A stretch of 64,000 nucleotides of DNA from the NCBI GenBank assembly GCA_943846665.1, contig OX044358.1, positions 930,001-994,000 of the forward strand. The letters run 5' to 3'. This DNA is from Arcticimaribacter sp002477625. Its GTDB lineage: Bacteria > Bacteroidota > Bacteroidia > Flavobacteriales > Flavobacteriaceae. Shown piece after piece: positions 33,990 through 42,633 of the stretch; position 1 is the first letter of the stretch, and each line of letters starts with the position of its first letter. Under the pieces are notes generated by a model. The model ran no database searches. It saw only the letters and a list, made by a program, of their open reading frames with translations, and was not told the DNA's origin. A program made the position numbers and the translations under genes.

Positions 33990-35696
33990 TTAAAGGTTCA
34001 TTTTTTTCAATTCTCTTACAGCAAAATCTACTGCTCTTGCGGTCAATGCCATATAGGTTAGCGAAGGATTTACATTCCCTGCAGAAGTCATTGCAGCACC
34101 ATCGGTAACAAATACATTGGGTACTTCGTGCAATTGGTTGTTTCCATTAAGAACTGACGTTTTAGGGTCACGTCCCATTCGAGCAGTTCCCATTTCATGA
34201 ATCCCTAAACCTAAGTGATAATCGTTGTCATATCCAGAAACATTTTTGAATCCAGCATTATCTAACATCTCCATGGCTTGTGTCTTCATGTCTTTTCGCA
34301 TATTCAATTCGTTTTCAAAAAGAGTTGCGTCAAAAGTAACGGTAGGAAGCCCCCATTGATCTAGCTTGTCGTAATCCAACATCATTTTGTTTTCGTGATA
34401 AGGTAAAACTTCTCCAAAACCATTCAGACCGATGGTCCATCCACCTGGGTTCAGAATTGCTTCTTTGAACTCAGGCCCATAGGCCATCTCTTTTACGTTT
34501 TCAGTCCAAGAGCCTCGACCACCACCACCTTGGTATCCATAGCCTCTCAAAAAGTCTTTTTGATTGGTACTTCCTCCTAGGTTTCTAAAGCGCGGTATAA
34601 AGACACCATTGGCTCTTCTGCCTGTATAATATTGATCTTCATATCCTTCAACATCGGCGCGAGCACCTACTTGAAAGTGATGATCCATCAGGTTGTGACC
34701 TAATTCTCCTGAAGCATTCCCCATTCCATTTGGAAAAGCAGCCGATTTAGATTGCATTAAGATCGAAGTACTTGCAACCGCAGAGGCACACAAGAAAATC
34801 ACTTTGGCTTTATATTCGCTAGTCTCTTTCGTTATTGCATCAATAACACGGACTCCAGTTGCACGTTTGGTTTCAGGATCATAGAGTACTTCATGCACTA
34901 CTGCATTCGTTTTCATAGTCATGTTCCCTGTTTCTTCTGCCATTGGAAGTGTAGAGGAGTTACTACTAAAGTAGGCCCCAAAAGGACATCCTCTAGCGCA
35001 TCGATTCCGATGCTGACAGGTAATTCTTCCTGCGCCTGGTTTGGTTCCTTCTGTGATGTGAGCAACACGACCGATCGTTAAAAGACGGTCGGTATATTGA
35101 TCGGCAATGGATCCCTTCAAATGGTCTTCCACGCAGGTCAATTCCATAGGCTTTAAAAACTCACTATCGGGAAGTTGCGGTAAAGAAAGACTTTCGCCAC
35201 TAATTCCTATATGACGTTCTACATAACTGTACCAGGGTGCGATATCTTCGTATCGAATCGGCCAGTCAACGGCAATGCCTTCTTTTGCATTCGCTTCAAA
35301 ATCAACATCACCACGGCGATAACTTTGACGTCCCCACATAAGTGATCGACCACCAACGTGATAGCCTCGACACCAGTCAAATTGTTTTTCTTCATTATAA
35401 GGATGATCAATATCATCTACAAAAAAGTGTTTTAAAGACTCGCGGGTAGTATAGCCCGTTCTACTTTGTTTTGGCTGTCTTTCTTTAGTTTCTTGGGTAA
35501 TGACATCTCCGTGAGGGAAATCCCATGGATCTTTATTCATAGTTGGGTAATCTTCAATATGTTTGACCATCCTACCCCGTTCAAGGACAAGAGTTTTCAA
35601 CCCTTTTTCGGTTAATTCTTTTGCAGCCCAACCACCGCTAATTCCCGTCCCAACAACGATGGCGTCGAATTCGGTTGTGTTATCATTTGTGTTCAT
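33990..35696 (-). CDS. GMC-family FAD-dependent oxidoreductase (candidate glucoside 3-dehydrogenase)
   Basis: A 568-residue flavoprotein. The dinucleotide-binding motif is VVGTGISGGWAAKEL at residues 14-28, with the FAD ribose Glu in LVLERG. The GMC catalytic His/Asn pair is His500 in IHEMGTARMG and Asn543 in GNVNPSLTYM. Cys227, Cys233 and Cys237 in CQHRNRCARGC match the cysteine cluster seen in glucoside 3-dehydrogenase large subunits that bind an iron-sulfur centre. No signal peptide is present; export probably depends on the Tat-bearing small subunit. The frame is open back to 35822, but ATG 35696 is the obvious start. It probably oxidises a sugar hydroxyl and passes electrons to the nearby cytochrome c (inference). 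Confidence 0.9.
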   Translation of the reverse strand: MNTNDNTTEFDAIVVGTGISGGWAAKELTEKGLKTLVLERGRMVKHIEDYPTMNKDPWDFPHGDVITQETKERQPKQSRTGYTTRESLKHFFVDDIDHPYNEEKQFDWCRGYHVGGRSLMWGRQSYRRGDVDFEANAKEGIAVDWPIRYEDIAPWYSYVERHIGISGESLSLPQLPDSEFLKPMELTCVEDHLKGSIADQYTDRLLTIGRVAHITEGTKPGAGRITCQHRNRCARGCPFGAYFSSNSSTLPMAEETGNMTMKTNAVVHEVLYDPETKRATGVRVIDAITKETSEYKAKVIFLCASAVASTSILMQSKSAAFPNGMGNASGELGHNLMDHHFQVGARADVEGYEDQYYTGRRANGVFIPRFRNLGGSTNQKDFLRGYGYQGGGGRGSWTENVKEMAYGPEFKEAILNPGGWTIGLNGFGEVLPYHENKMMLDYDKLDQWGLPTVTFDATLFENELNMRKDMKTQAMEMLDNAGFKNVSGYDNDYHLGLGIHEMGTARMGRDPKTSVLNGNNQLHEVPNVFVTDGAAMTSAGNVNPSLTYMALTARAVDFAVRELKKMNL

Positions 35697-35783
35697 ATTA
35701 AAGTATTTTTTGAGATCCAATAAATATAGATACAAAGATTGTGAATAACGCATCTTTTTAGTTAGATTTAAACATAAATGTAA

Positions 35784-35805
35784 TTTAAAACGTTTTCGTT
35801 TTAAA
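35784..35805. promoter_or_regulatory. Perfect 9-bp inverted repeat, candidate operator
   Basis: TTTAAAACG at 35784-35792 and CGTTTTAAA at 35797-35805 form a perfect inverted repeat with a 4-base spacer (TTTT). It lies in the 262-bp divergent gap between the GMC gene (start 35696) and the TIM-barrel gene at 35959. AAAACG/CGTTTT half-sites are common in LacI-family operators. Role is inferred from position and symmetry. Confidence 0.55.
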
Positions 35806-35910
35806 AATATGCTATACAACAAATTAAAAATCAGTTAATAAAATGAATAGTGGTAGATTAGGTTTGAGTTTATATTCAATTCAAAATGAGCCCTTTTTAA
35901 AATAAAAAAA

Positions 35911-35924
35911 TCAGCCTTTGCTGA
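35911..35924 (-). terminator. Small hairpin followed by T-run on the minus strand
   Basis: TCAGC-CTTT-GCTGA folds into a 5-bp stem with a 4-base loop. Read on the minus strand it is followed by seven T. It resembles a weak intrinsic terminator for antisense transcripts entering from the 36-41 kb gene block, or an element in the 5' leader of the plus-strand gene. The stem is short, so confidence is low. Confidence 0.3.
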
Positions 35925-35958
35925 CTCAGATACAAACAACAACAAACAAACCAGGATT

Positions 35959-36945
35959 ATGAAAAGAAGAAACTTTATTATGAAAAGCGCAGTTGTAGGG
36001 CTTGGCCTCACTACAGTAGGAGCCTATGCATGCAACAACCTTCAAGTGGCACGTTCCCCACTCTCAAACGGACTAATAACAGAACCTTTTTTCAAACTGT
36101 CCTTAGCGCAGTGGTCACTGAACCAAGCAATTCGTGGGGGCAGCATGGATCCCTATGCTTTTGCAGCGAAATCACATGAACTTGGTTTTGAAGGCTTAGA
36201 ATATGTAAGTCAACTGTACAGGGATGTTATCGAATCAAAAAACCAAGCTGCTGCGCACGCAAATTTCATTAAAAAGAGTAATGAAGAGGCTGGAAAACAC
36301 GGTATGAAAAATCTTCTAATCATGATTGATCGAGAAGGAGACTTGGCAGTTGCTTCTGCTGCCGAAAGAAAACAGGGGGTAATTAATCACCACAAATGGG
36401 TAGAAACTGCTGCAGCTTTAGGGTGTCATTCCATTCGCATCAACCTTTTCGGTGTTACAGATCCAGAAGCATGGGCAGAAAACTCCAAAGAAAGTCTTTT
36501 AGCGCTGGGAACCTATGCAGCGGCGTTCAACATTAATATAATGGTCGAAAACCACGGTTATTTGTCATCCGATGCCGGTTTGCTTATGCAGGTTCTCAAT
36601 GAGGTAAACCTCACCAACTGTGGAACACTTCCTGATTTTGGAAATTTCTGTTTGGAACGTGCAGGAGGAGCTCGATGGGATTCAGCATGTGTAAAAGAAT
36701 ATGATCGTTATCAAGGTGTAGAAGAACTTATGCCTCGAGCCTTTGCAGTAAGTGCCAAGTCTCATGACTTTGACGCTGCAGGAAACGAAACCCATACCGA
36801 TTACAAACGCATGATACAAATTGTTAAAAATGCTAGATTTAGCGGCTATATTGGTGTGGAGTACGAAGGAAAAGTACTGAGCGAAGAAGCTGGTATTTTG
36901 GCTACGAAAAATCTATTAATTAAAACAGCTCAAGAGTTAAGCTAA
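35959..36945 (+). CDS. Exported sugar phosphate isomerase/epimerase-like TIM barrel (2)
   Basis: A 328-residue xylose-isomerase-like protein with a Tat signal (MKRRNFIMKSAVVGLGLTT) and a Cys in AYACNN that may or may not be lipidated (the lipobox is poor). The barrel carries the usual divalent-metal set in MVENHGYLSSDAG, TLPDFGNFC, AVSAKSHDFDAAG and IGVEYEGK. It starts a five-gene plus-strand operon with the MFS transporter 15 bp downstream. In the 3-keto-glycoside scheme a periplasmic TIM barrel could be the hydratase or isomerase step; this is inference. Confidence 0.82.
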   Translation: MKRRNFIMKSAVVGLGLTTVGAYACNNLQVARSPLSNGLITEPFFKLSLAQWSLNQAIRGGSMDPYAFAAKSHELGFEGLEYVSQLYRDVIESKNQAAAHANFIKKSNEEAGKHGMKNLLIMIDREGDLAVASAAERKQGVINHHKWVETAAALGCHSIRINLFGVTDPEAWAENSKESLLALGTYAAAFNINIMVENHGYLSSDAGLLMQVLNEVNLTNCGTLPDFGNFCLERAGGARWDSACVKEYDRYQGVEELMPRAFAVSAKSHDFDAAGNETHTDYKRMIQIVKNARFSGYIGVEYEGKVLSEEAGILATKNLLIKTAQELS

Positions 36946-36960
36946 CCAAACAAATCTTTT

Positions 36961-38187
36961 ATGAAGACGAAAATAAAATTTCAACTATCCCTGATGATGT
37001 TTCTCCAGTTTTTTATCTGGGGAGGATGGTTCGTAACCTTGGGAACTTTTTTAGGAAATAACTTAGGTGCATCTGGCGCCGAAACAGGAATGGCTTTTTC
37101 AACCCAATCCTGGGGAGCCATCATCGCACCATTCTTCATCGGATTGATTGCCGATCGGTATTTTAATGCTGAAAAAATATTAGGTGTTTTGCACCTTATT
37201 GGAGCTGCCTTGATGTATTTTATGTCACAAGCAACTTCTTTTGAGGCCTTCTACCCTCTTGTATTTGCTTATATGGTAGCCTATATGCCTACCCTTGCCT
37301 TAGTGAATTCCGTTTCTTTTTTCCAAATGAAAGATCCTGCCAAAGAATTTTCAATCATCCGGGTTTTTGGAACCATCGGTTGGATTATCGCTGGCTTATT
37401 GATTAGCTACTTCCAATGGGATTCTACGGAATCCATCAGTCAAGGAGCTTTGAGCAATACCTTTACTATGGTTGCTGTTGCTTCTTTAATTCTTGGTCTT
37501 ATCAGTTTTACACTTCCCAAAACACCCCCATCTCAATCTGAGGGTACTGCTCGTGTTTCGGACATTCTTGGACTAGATGCACTTAAACTTTTAAAAGACC
37601 GGAACTTCCTTATGTTCTTCATCACTTCAATTTTAATTTGTATTCCCTTGGCGTTTTATTACCAACAAGCGAATCCATTTTTAGTGGAACTGGGGATGGA
37701 AAATCCAACGGGTAAAATGACCTTAGGGCAAATAAGCGAAGTCCTCTTTATGCTCCTTCTCCCCTTCTTTTTTAAGAAGTTTGGATTCAAAAAAACCTTG
37801 TTGGTTGGGATGTTAGCCTGGGCAATTCGGTATACGCTGTTTGCTTATGGGAACGCGGGCGAGCAAGCCTTTATGCTGATCATTGGAATTGCATTACATG
37901 GGATTTGCTATGACTTTTTCTTTGTGTCGGGTCAGATCTATACCGACTTTAAAGCCGGTGAAAAAATAAAAAGTGCCGCTCAAGGATTGATTACCTTAGC
38001 AACCTACGGAGTAGGAATGCTTGTTGGGTTTTGGGTAGCTGGAAAAATATCAGATCAAAATATTTTTGCCGATGGAACCCATAATTGGGAAGTAATCTGG
38101 CTACTCCCAGCAGCATTTGCACTAGGAGTCATGGTATTGTTTATGCTGATTTTTAAAAATGAAATAATTGAACTTAAAAAAGAATAA
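36961..38187 (+). CDS. MFS transporter, nucleoside:H+ symporter (NupG)-like
   Basis: A 408-residue inner-membrane transporter with about twelve helices. The start KIKFQLSLMMFLQFFIWGGWFVTLGTFL is the hallmark of the NupG/XapB nucleoside-permease branch of the MFS, with GFRADRYF-like loop 2-3 here as GLIADRYFNAEKILG. In Bacteroidetes sugar-oxidation clusters this branch is repeatedly paired with TIM-barrel and Gfo/Idh genes, so it probably imports a sugar or keto-sugar rather than a nucleoside (inference). It ends 2 bp before the next gene. Confidence 0.85.
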   Translation: MKTKIKFQLSLMMFLQFFIWGGWFVTLGTFLGNNLGASGAETGMAFSTQSWGAIIAPFFIGLIADRYFNAEKILGVLHLIGAALMYFMSQATSFEAFYPLVFAYMVAYMPTLALVNSVSFFQMKDPAKEFSIIRVFGTIGWIIAGLLISYFQWDSTESISQGALSNTFTMVAVASLILGLISFTLPKTPPSQSEGTARVSDILGLDALKLLKDRNFLMFFITSILICIPLAFYYQQANPFLVELGMENPTGKMTLGQISEVLFMLLLPFFFKKFGFKKTLLVGMLAWAIRYTLFAYGNAGEQAFMLIIGIALHGICYDFFFVSGQIYTDFKAGEKIKSAAQGLITLATYGVGMLVGFWVAGKISDQNIFADGTHNWEVIWLLPAAFALGVMVLFMLIFKNEIIELKKE

Positions 38188-38189
38188 CA

Positions 38190-39323
38190 TTGAGTAATAA
38201 AATACGCTTAGGAATTTTAGGAGGAGGGGGAGATTCCCTCATTGGAGTTGTACACAGAATCGCATCCAATATGTTTGATCGCTACCAATTGGTTGGTGGC
38301 TGCTTCAATCCCAATATAGAGGACAACAATAGTTTTGCCAAACGCATAGGCATTCCATTAAACCGGGTTTATTCAAGTTTTGATGTGCTTATTGAAGAAG
38401 AACTGAAGTTGCCAAAAGAACAGCGCATGGAGGTCATCTCAGTTTTAACTCCCAATTTTTTACATTTCCCCATGGCAAAAAAATTGCTTGAAAATGGGTT
38501 TAATGTCATTTGTGAAAAACCACTAACAACTACCTATGCCGAAGCTCTAGAGTTGGAGGCAATTCAAAAAGAAAAGCAGGCCGTGTTTGCGGTTACCTAT
38601 ACTTATACGGGATATCCTATGGTGCGCCAGATGAAGGATATGATTCGCAGAGGGGTATTGGGAACCATCCAGAAAGTGGATTTACAATACTATCAAGGAT
38701 GGATCAATCCTGTGATTCATGAACCAGAAGAACGATCCAAAGTATGGCGCTTAGACCCTGAAAAAGGGGGGTTGAGTTGCTGTATCGGAGATATTGGTAC
38801 TCACGCCTTTGACATGCTAGAATATGTCACGGGGATGGAGGTTAAACAATTGTTAGCTGACCTCAACACGCTTTATCCGGACAACAGCCTAGACGTTGAT
38901 GGTACGGTTTTGATTCGCATGTCTGAATACTGTAAAGGAGTTATACGAGCAAGTCAAATTGCTACTGCGGAAGAAAACAACTTTACTGTTCAAATTTGTG
39001 GAAGTAAAGGGAGTTTGAAATGGCAACAAGAAAATCCCAATGCTTTGATCCACCTGACGGAAGATTTACCCATGCAGGTTTTAAAACCCGGTCACGACTA
39101 TCTCTCAGCGTTTTCGTTGGATGGCAGTAAAATTCCACCCGGACATCCCGAAGGAATTTTTGATTCAATGGGGAATATTTACAACGGAGTTGCCAAAGCA
39201 CTTCGCAATGAACCCCATGATGAGGGAGCGTTTCCAACACTACACGATGGGGTTCGGGGAATGCTTTTTATTGAAAAAGTATTGGATTCAAACGCCAAGG
39301 GTAACACATGGGTTACTTTATAA
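38190..39323 (+). CDS. Gfo/Idh/MocA family oxidoreductase
   Basis: A 377-residue NAD(P)-dependent sugar dehydrogenase, apparently cytoplasmic. The Rossmann motif is LGILGGGGDSLIGVVHR near residues 7-23 and the catalytic-lysine motif CEKPLTTTYAEA is at about 109-120; the second active-site region is CCIGDIGTHAFDM with the conserved Asp and His. The start is TTG 38190, 2 bp after the transporter stop; no ATG exists before the Rossmann motif. In the proposed pathway it would reduce an imported 3-keto-sugar to the parent hexose (inference). Confidence 0.88.
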   Translation: MSNKIRLGILGGGGDSLIGVVHRIASNMFDRYQLVGGCFNPNIEDNNSFAKRIGIPLNRVYSSFDVLIEEELKLPKEQRMEVISVLTPNFLHFPMAKKLLENGFNVICEKPLTTTYAEALELEAIQKEKQAVFAVTYTYTGYPMVRQMKDMIRRGVLGTIQKVDLQYYQGWINPVIHEPEERSKVWRLDPEKGGLSCCIGDIGTHAFDMLEYVTGMEVKQLLADLNTLYPDNSLDVDGTVLIRMSEYCKGVIRASQIATAEENNFTVQICGSKGSLKWQQENPNALIHLTEDLPMQVLKPGHDYLSAFSLDGSKIPPGHPEGIFDSMGNIYNGVAKALRNEPHDEGAFPTLHDGVRGMLFIEKVLDSNAKGNTWVTL

Positions 39324-39335
39324 AATTATAGATTT

Positions 39336-40388
39336 ATGAAAACAGTAAAAGGACCCGCTATATTTTTAGCACAATTCGTAGACCAAAATGCACCCTTCAA
39401 TTCACTTGACGGCATGTGCAAATGGGCAGCTGATTTGGGATATAAAGGAATTCAAATACCCACTTGGGAGACCTTTCTAATTGATTTAGACAAGGCTGCC
39501 GAAAGCCAGACCTATTGCGATGAACTCAAAGGAAAGGTAAATTCCTATGGCTTGGAAATCACCGAACTTTCTACACACTTACAAGGACAATTGGTGGCAG
39601 TTCACTCCGCATACGATTTGATGTTTGATAACTTTGCGCCCGACGCCTATAAGAACAATCCAAAGGCGAGAACGGAGTGGGCTATTGAAACCGTAAAAAA
39701 AGCAGCCATTGCTAGTCGTAGATTAGGTCTCAATGTTTCGGCTACCTTTTCGGGTTCACTTCTCTGGCATACCTGGCATCCCTGGCCACAGCGCCCAAAA
39801 GGATTGGTCGAAATGGGCTTCGAAGAACTGGCCAAACGCTGGTTACCAATTTTAGATGTTTACGAAGACAACGGTGTCGACCTCTGTTATGAGATTCATC
39901 CTGGAGAAGACTTACATGATGGGGTTACTTTTGAGCGTTTTTTGAAAGCAACAGGGAACCATAAAAGAGTGAATATACTCTACGATCCCAGCCACTTTGT
40001 ACTACAACAACTCGACTATATCACCTATATTGATCACTACCACGAATTCATAAAATCCTTTCACGTAAAAGATTCTGAGTTCAAACCCAATGGCAAAAAA
40101 GGTGCTTTTGGGGGCTATGGCGATTGGATTGATCGAGCTGGACGCTATCGTTCGCCAGGTGATGGTCAAATTGATTTTAAATCAATTTTTACAAAACTAA
40201 CAGAATACGGCTGCGATGTTTGGGCCGTAATGGAATGGGAATGCTGTATCAAAAGCCCAGAGCAAGGGGCTAGAGAGGGAGCTCCATTCATTCAAAGTCA
40301 TATCATTGAAGCTACTGAAAAGGTCTTCGATGACTTTGCTGGAGGATCAACAGATCCTGAATTTCTTAAAAAAATACTCAACCTTTAA
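39336..40388 (+). CDS. Cytoplasmic sugar phosphate isomerase/epimerase-like TIM barrel (3)
   Basis: A 350-residue xylose-isomerase-like protein without signal peptide, unlike its two exported relatives in this block. Metal ligands are visible in LCYEIHPGEDL, NILYDPSHF, SFHVKDSEF and AVMEWECC. The WHTWHPWPQRPKGL loop after SGSLLWH is typical of a subgroup always found with Gfo/Idh genes. It lies 12 bp after the oxidoreductase and 10 bp before the DUF1080 gene, so it belongs to the same operon. Reaction unknown; an isomerase or epimerase acting on keto-sugars is likely. Confidence 0.84.
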   Translation: MKTVKGPAIFLAQFVDQNAPFNSLDGMCKWAADLGYKGIQIPTWETFLIDLDKAAESQTYCDELKGKVNSYGLEITELSTHLQGQLVAVHSAYDLMFDNFAPDAYKNNPKARTEWAIETVKKAAIASRRLGLNVSATFSGSLLWHTWHPWPQRPKGLVEMGFEELAKRWLPILDVYEDNGVDLCYEIHPGEDLHDGVTFERFLKATGNHKRVNILYDPSHFVLQQLDYITYIDHYHEFIKSFHVKDSEFKPNGKKGAFGGYGDWIDRAGRYRSPGDGQIDFKSIFTKLTEYGCDVWAVMEWECCIKSPEQGAREGAPFIQSHIIEATEKVFDDFAGGSTDPEFLKKILNL

Positions 40389-40398
40389 AACAAAACCA

Positions 40399-41172
40399 AT
40401 GAAAAATCTACTTGCTGTATTATGTGTTTCTGTTGGGCTTTTTTCCTGTAAAGGAAACCCAGAAAAAAAGAAAACTACTGAACCTCAAAAAGAACAAAGC
40501 GTGGAAGCTACACAAGAATGGACCGCACTCTTCGACGGAGAAACCTTAGCCGGATGGCACCAATATAATGGAGAAGGGATGAGCGATCAATGGGCTGTTG
40601 CTGACAATGCAATGGTTTTTACACCAAAAGAAAACAGAACCTATGGCGATGGCGGTAAAAACATAGTTACCGACAAAGAGTACACTAATTTTATTCTATC
40701 CATAGAATGGAATGTGTCGGAAGTTGGAAACAGTGGAATCTTCTGGGCCGTTCAAGAAAGTCCAGAATTTGGGGAGCCCTATTTAACAGGACCTGAAATT
40801 CAGGTGTTGGACAACGAACGTCATCCTGATGCACTGGCAAATCCAAAATTCCACCAAGCCGGTGCCTTGTACGATATGGTACAACCAACAGCTGATGTTT
40901 GTAATCCTGCAGGAGAGTGGAATCACGTAGTCCTTACCGTTGATCACAATAAGAACGAAGGCAGTGTAGTATTGAATGGAACAGAAATTGTTACTTTTGC
41001 AGTACACGGTCCAGAATGGGATGCCTTAGTCAAGGCTTCTAAATTTGGCAACACAGCAGCATCAAATTATACACATGCTCCAAAATTTGGAACGTTTAAA
41101 ACAGGAAAAATAGGACTACAAGATCACGGAGATCAGGTTTCCTTTAGGAATATAAAAATTAAAGAACTATAA
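40399..41172 (+). CDS. DUF1080 lipoprotein (3-keto-disaccharide hydrolase family)
   Basis: A 257-residue envelope lipoprotein. ATG 40399 gives a clean signal peptide with lipobox LFSC; the upstream frame back to 40306 lies within the previous gene. The mature protein has the DUF1080 concanavalin-like jelly roll: WTALFDGETLAGWHQYNGEG, then FILSIEWNVSEVGNSGIFW, PEIQVLDNERHPDA, GEWNHVVLTVD and the C-terminal GKIGLQDHGDQVSFRNIKIK. The family is described as cleaving 3-keto-glycosides, which fits the exported dehydrogenase and TIM barrels beside it. Last gene of the sugar block, 7 bp before yicC. Confidence 0.88.
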   Translation: MKNLLAVLCVSVGLFSCKGNPEKKKTTEPQKEQSVEATQEWTALFDGETLAGWHQYNGEGMSDQWAVADNAMVFTPKENRTYGDGGKNIVTDKEYTNFILSIEWNVSEVGNSGIFWAVQESPEFGEPYLTGPEIQVLDNERHPDALANPKFHQAGALYDMVQPTADVCNPAGEWNHVVLTVDHNKNEGSVVLNGTEIVTFAVHGPEWDALVKASKFGNTAASNYTHAPKFGTFKTGKIGLQDHGDQVSFRNIKIKEL

Positions 41173-41179
41173 GGACTGC

Positions 41180-42037
41180 ATGATAACATCAATGACAGGG
41201 TTTGGGAAAAGCGAAGCACTCGTTTTAACTAAGAAGTTAACCGTTGAAATTCGAACACTAAACAGCAAAAATATTGACTTAAACTTCAGGCTTCCTCATA
41301 TATTCAGAGAACTAGAACCTCAGTTAAGAGGCTTGCTGAACAAAGGGCTAACCCGAGGTAAAATCGATGTTTCTGTTTATATTGAAGGCAATAGTGGCAC
41401 CAACTCAACCCAAATAAACCAAGAGGTTATTGATGACTATATCGCCCAACTTCAACAGATTCATCAAGGGGAAACAACCGAATTACTCAAAATGGCAATT
41501 CGACTACCCGATGCACTTAAGACTGAGAAAGAAGATTTAAAAGAAGAAGAAAAAGAAGCCTTACTAACCGTCTTTGCTTCTGCTTTGGAGCGTGTCAATG
41601 ACTATCGTAAAAACGAAGGAGCAGCCTTAGGGAAAGATTTTGTGATTCGCCTTGATGTTATTAAAAACTTACTTGAGGATGCAATTCGGATTGATCCGGA
41701 ACGAAAAGAAAAGATCACCCTCAAGTTGAATAACGCATTGGATCAACTAACATTAGAAATAGACCAAAACCGTTTGGAACAAGAGCTGATCTATTATATA
41801 GAGAAATACGACATTACAGAAGAAAAAGTGCGTCTTACAAATCATTTAGCCTATTTCAACGAAATCATGGCACAAGAACAACCCAATGGAAAAAAGCTTG
41901 GTTTTATTGCTCAAGAAATAGGCCGGGAAATCAATACCATCGGTTCAAAAGCAAATCACTCAGGGCTTCAAAAGATTGTCGTTCAAATGAAAGATGAACT
42001 CGAAAAGATAAAGGAACAATTGCTTAACGTACTTTAA
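41180..42037 (+). CDS. YicC/YloC family endoribonuclease
   Basis: A 285-residue cytoplasmic protein of the YicC family, recently recognised as endoribonucleases involved in RNA turnover. The N-terminus MITSMTGFGKSEA and RTLNSKNIDLNFRLP are family signatures, and the C-terminus has the conserved KLGFIAQEIGREINTIGSKAN followed by QMKDELEKIKEQLLNVL. It is directly adjacent to gmk (stop and start abut at 42037/42038), the usual yicC-gmk pair. It is only 7 bp after the DUF1080 gene, so read-through from the sugar operon is possible. Confidence 0.93.
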   Translation: MITSMTGFGKSEALVLTKKLTVEIRTLNSKNIDLNFRLPHIFRELEPQLRGLLNKGLTRGKIDVSVYIEGNSGTNSTQINQEVIDDYIAQLQQIHQGETTELLKMAIRLPDALKTEKEDLKEEEKEALLTVFASALERVNDYRKNEGAALGKDFVIRLDVIKNLLEDAIRIDPERKEKITLKLNNALDQLTLEIDQNRLEQELIYYIEKYDITEEKVRLTNHLAYFNEIMAQEQPNGKKLGFIAQEIGREINTIGSKANHSGLQKIVVQMKDELEKIKEQLLNVL

Positions 42038-42607
42038 ATGCAAGAAGGGAAATTATTTGTTTTTTCTGCCCCCTCCGGAAGCGGTAAAACAACTTTGGTA
42101 CAACACCTTTTAACCCAAGAACTTCCACTTGGGTTTTCTGTTTCTGCAACTTCAAGAGACCCTCGAGGGGCCGAAATCAATGGAACTGACTATCATTTTC
42201 TTTCCTTAGCCGATTTTAAACAAAAAATAGAGGCCCACGCTTTTGTTGAATATGAAGAGGTTTATGCAGGTGTTTTTTATGGAACCCTAAAATCCGAACT
42301 GGAACGCCTTTGGGCCCAAGGCAAGCATGTCCTTTTTGATATTGACGTCAAAGGAGGCCTTCGAATCAAAGAACAATACCCCGATCAGACGCTTGCGTTG
42401 TTCATTCAACCACCCTCCAAAGAAGTCTTAAAAAAGCGTTTAGGTGCTCGAGGAACAGAAGATGAAAAAGCGATTGAAATGCGACTGGCTCGCGCCGAGG
42501 AGGAACTGAGTTTTTCACCCCAATTCGATACCATAATCATCAACGATGATCTGGAGGTCGCAAAAAAACAAGTGGTCGCTCAGGTAAGGCAGTTTATAGG
42601 ACTTTAA
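42038..42607 (+). CDS. gmk: Guanylate kinase
   Basis: Phosphorylates GMP to GDP with ATP. The 189-residue protein has the P-loop FSAPSGSGKTTLVQHLL near residues 8-24, the GMP-binding SATSRDPRGAEINGTDYHFL and EYEEVYAGVFYGT, and the lid region KRLGARGTEDEKAIEMRLARAE. It starts immediately after yicC and is followed 26 bp later by nadD, all in one direction. Confidence 0.96.
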   Translation: MQEGKLFVFSAPSGSGKTTLVQHLLTQELPLGFSVSATSRDPRGAEINGTDYHFLSLADFKQKIEAHAFVEYEEVYAGVFYGTLKSELERLWAQGKHVLFDIDVKGGLRIKEQYPDQTLALFIQPPSKEVLKKRLGARGTEDEKAIEMRLARAEEELSFSPQFDTIIINDDLEVAKKQVVAQVRQFIGL

Positions 42608-42633
42608 CGTTACAATCTCCCTATATTTATAGC

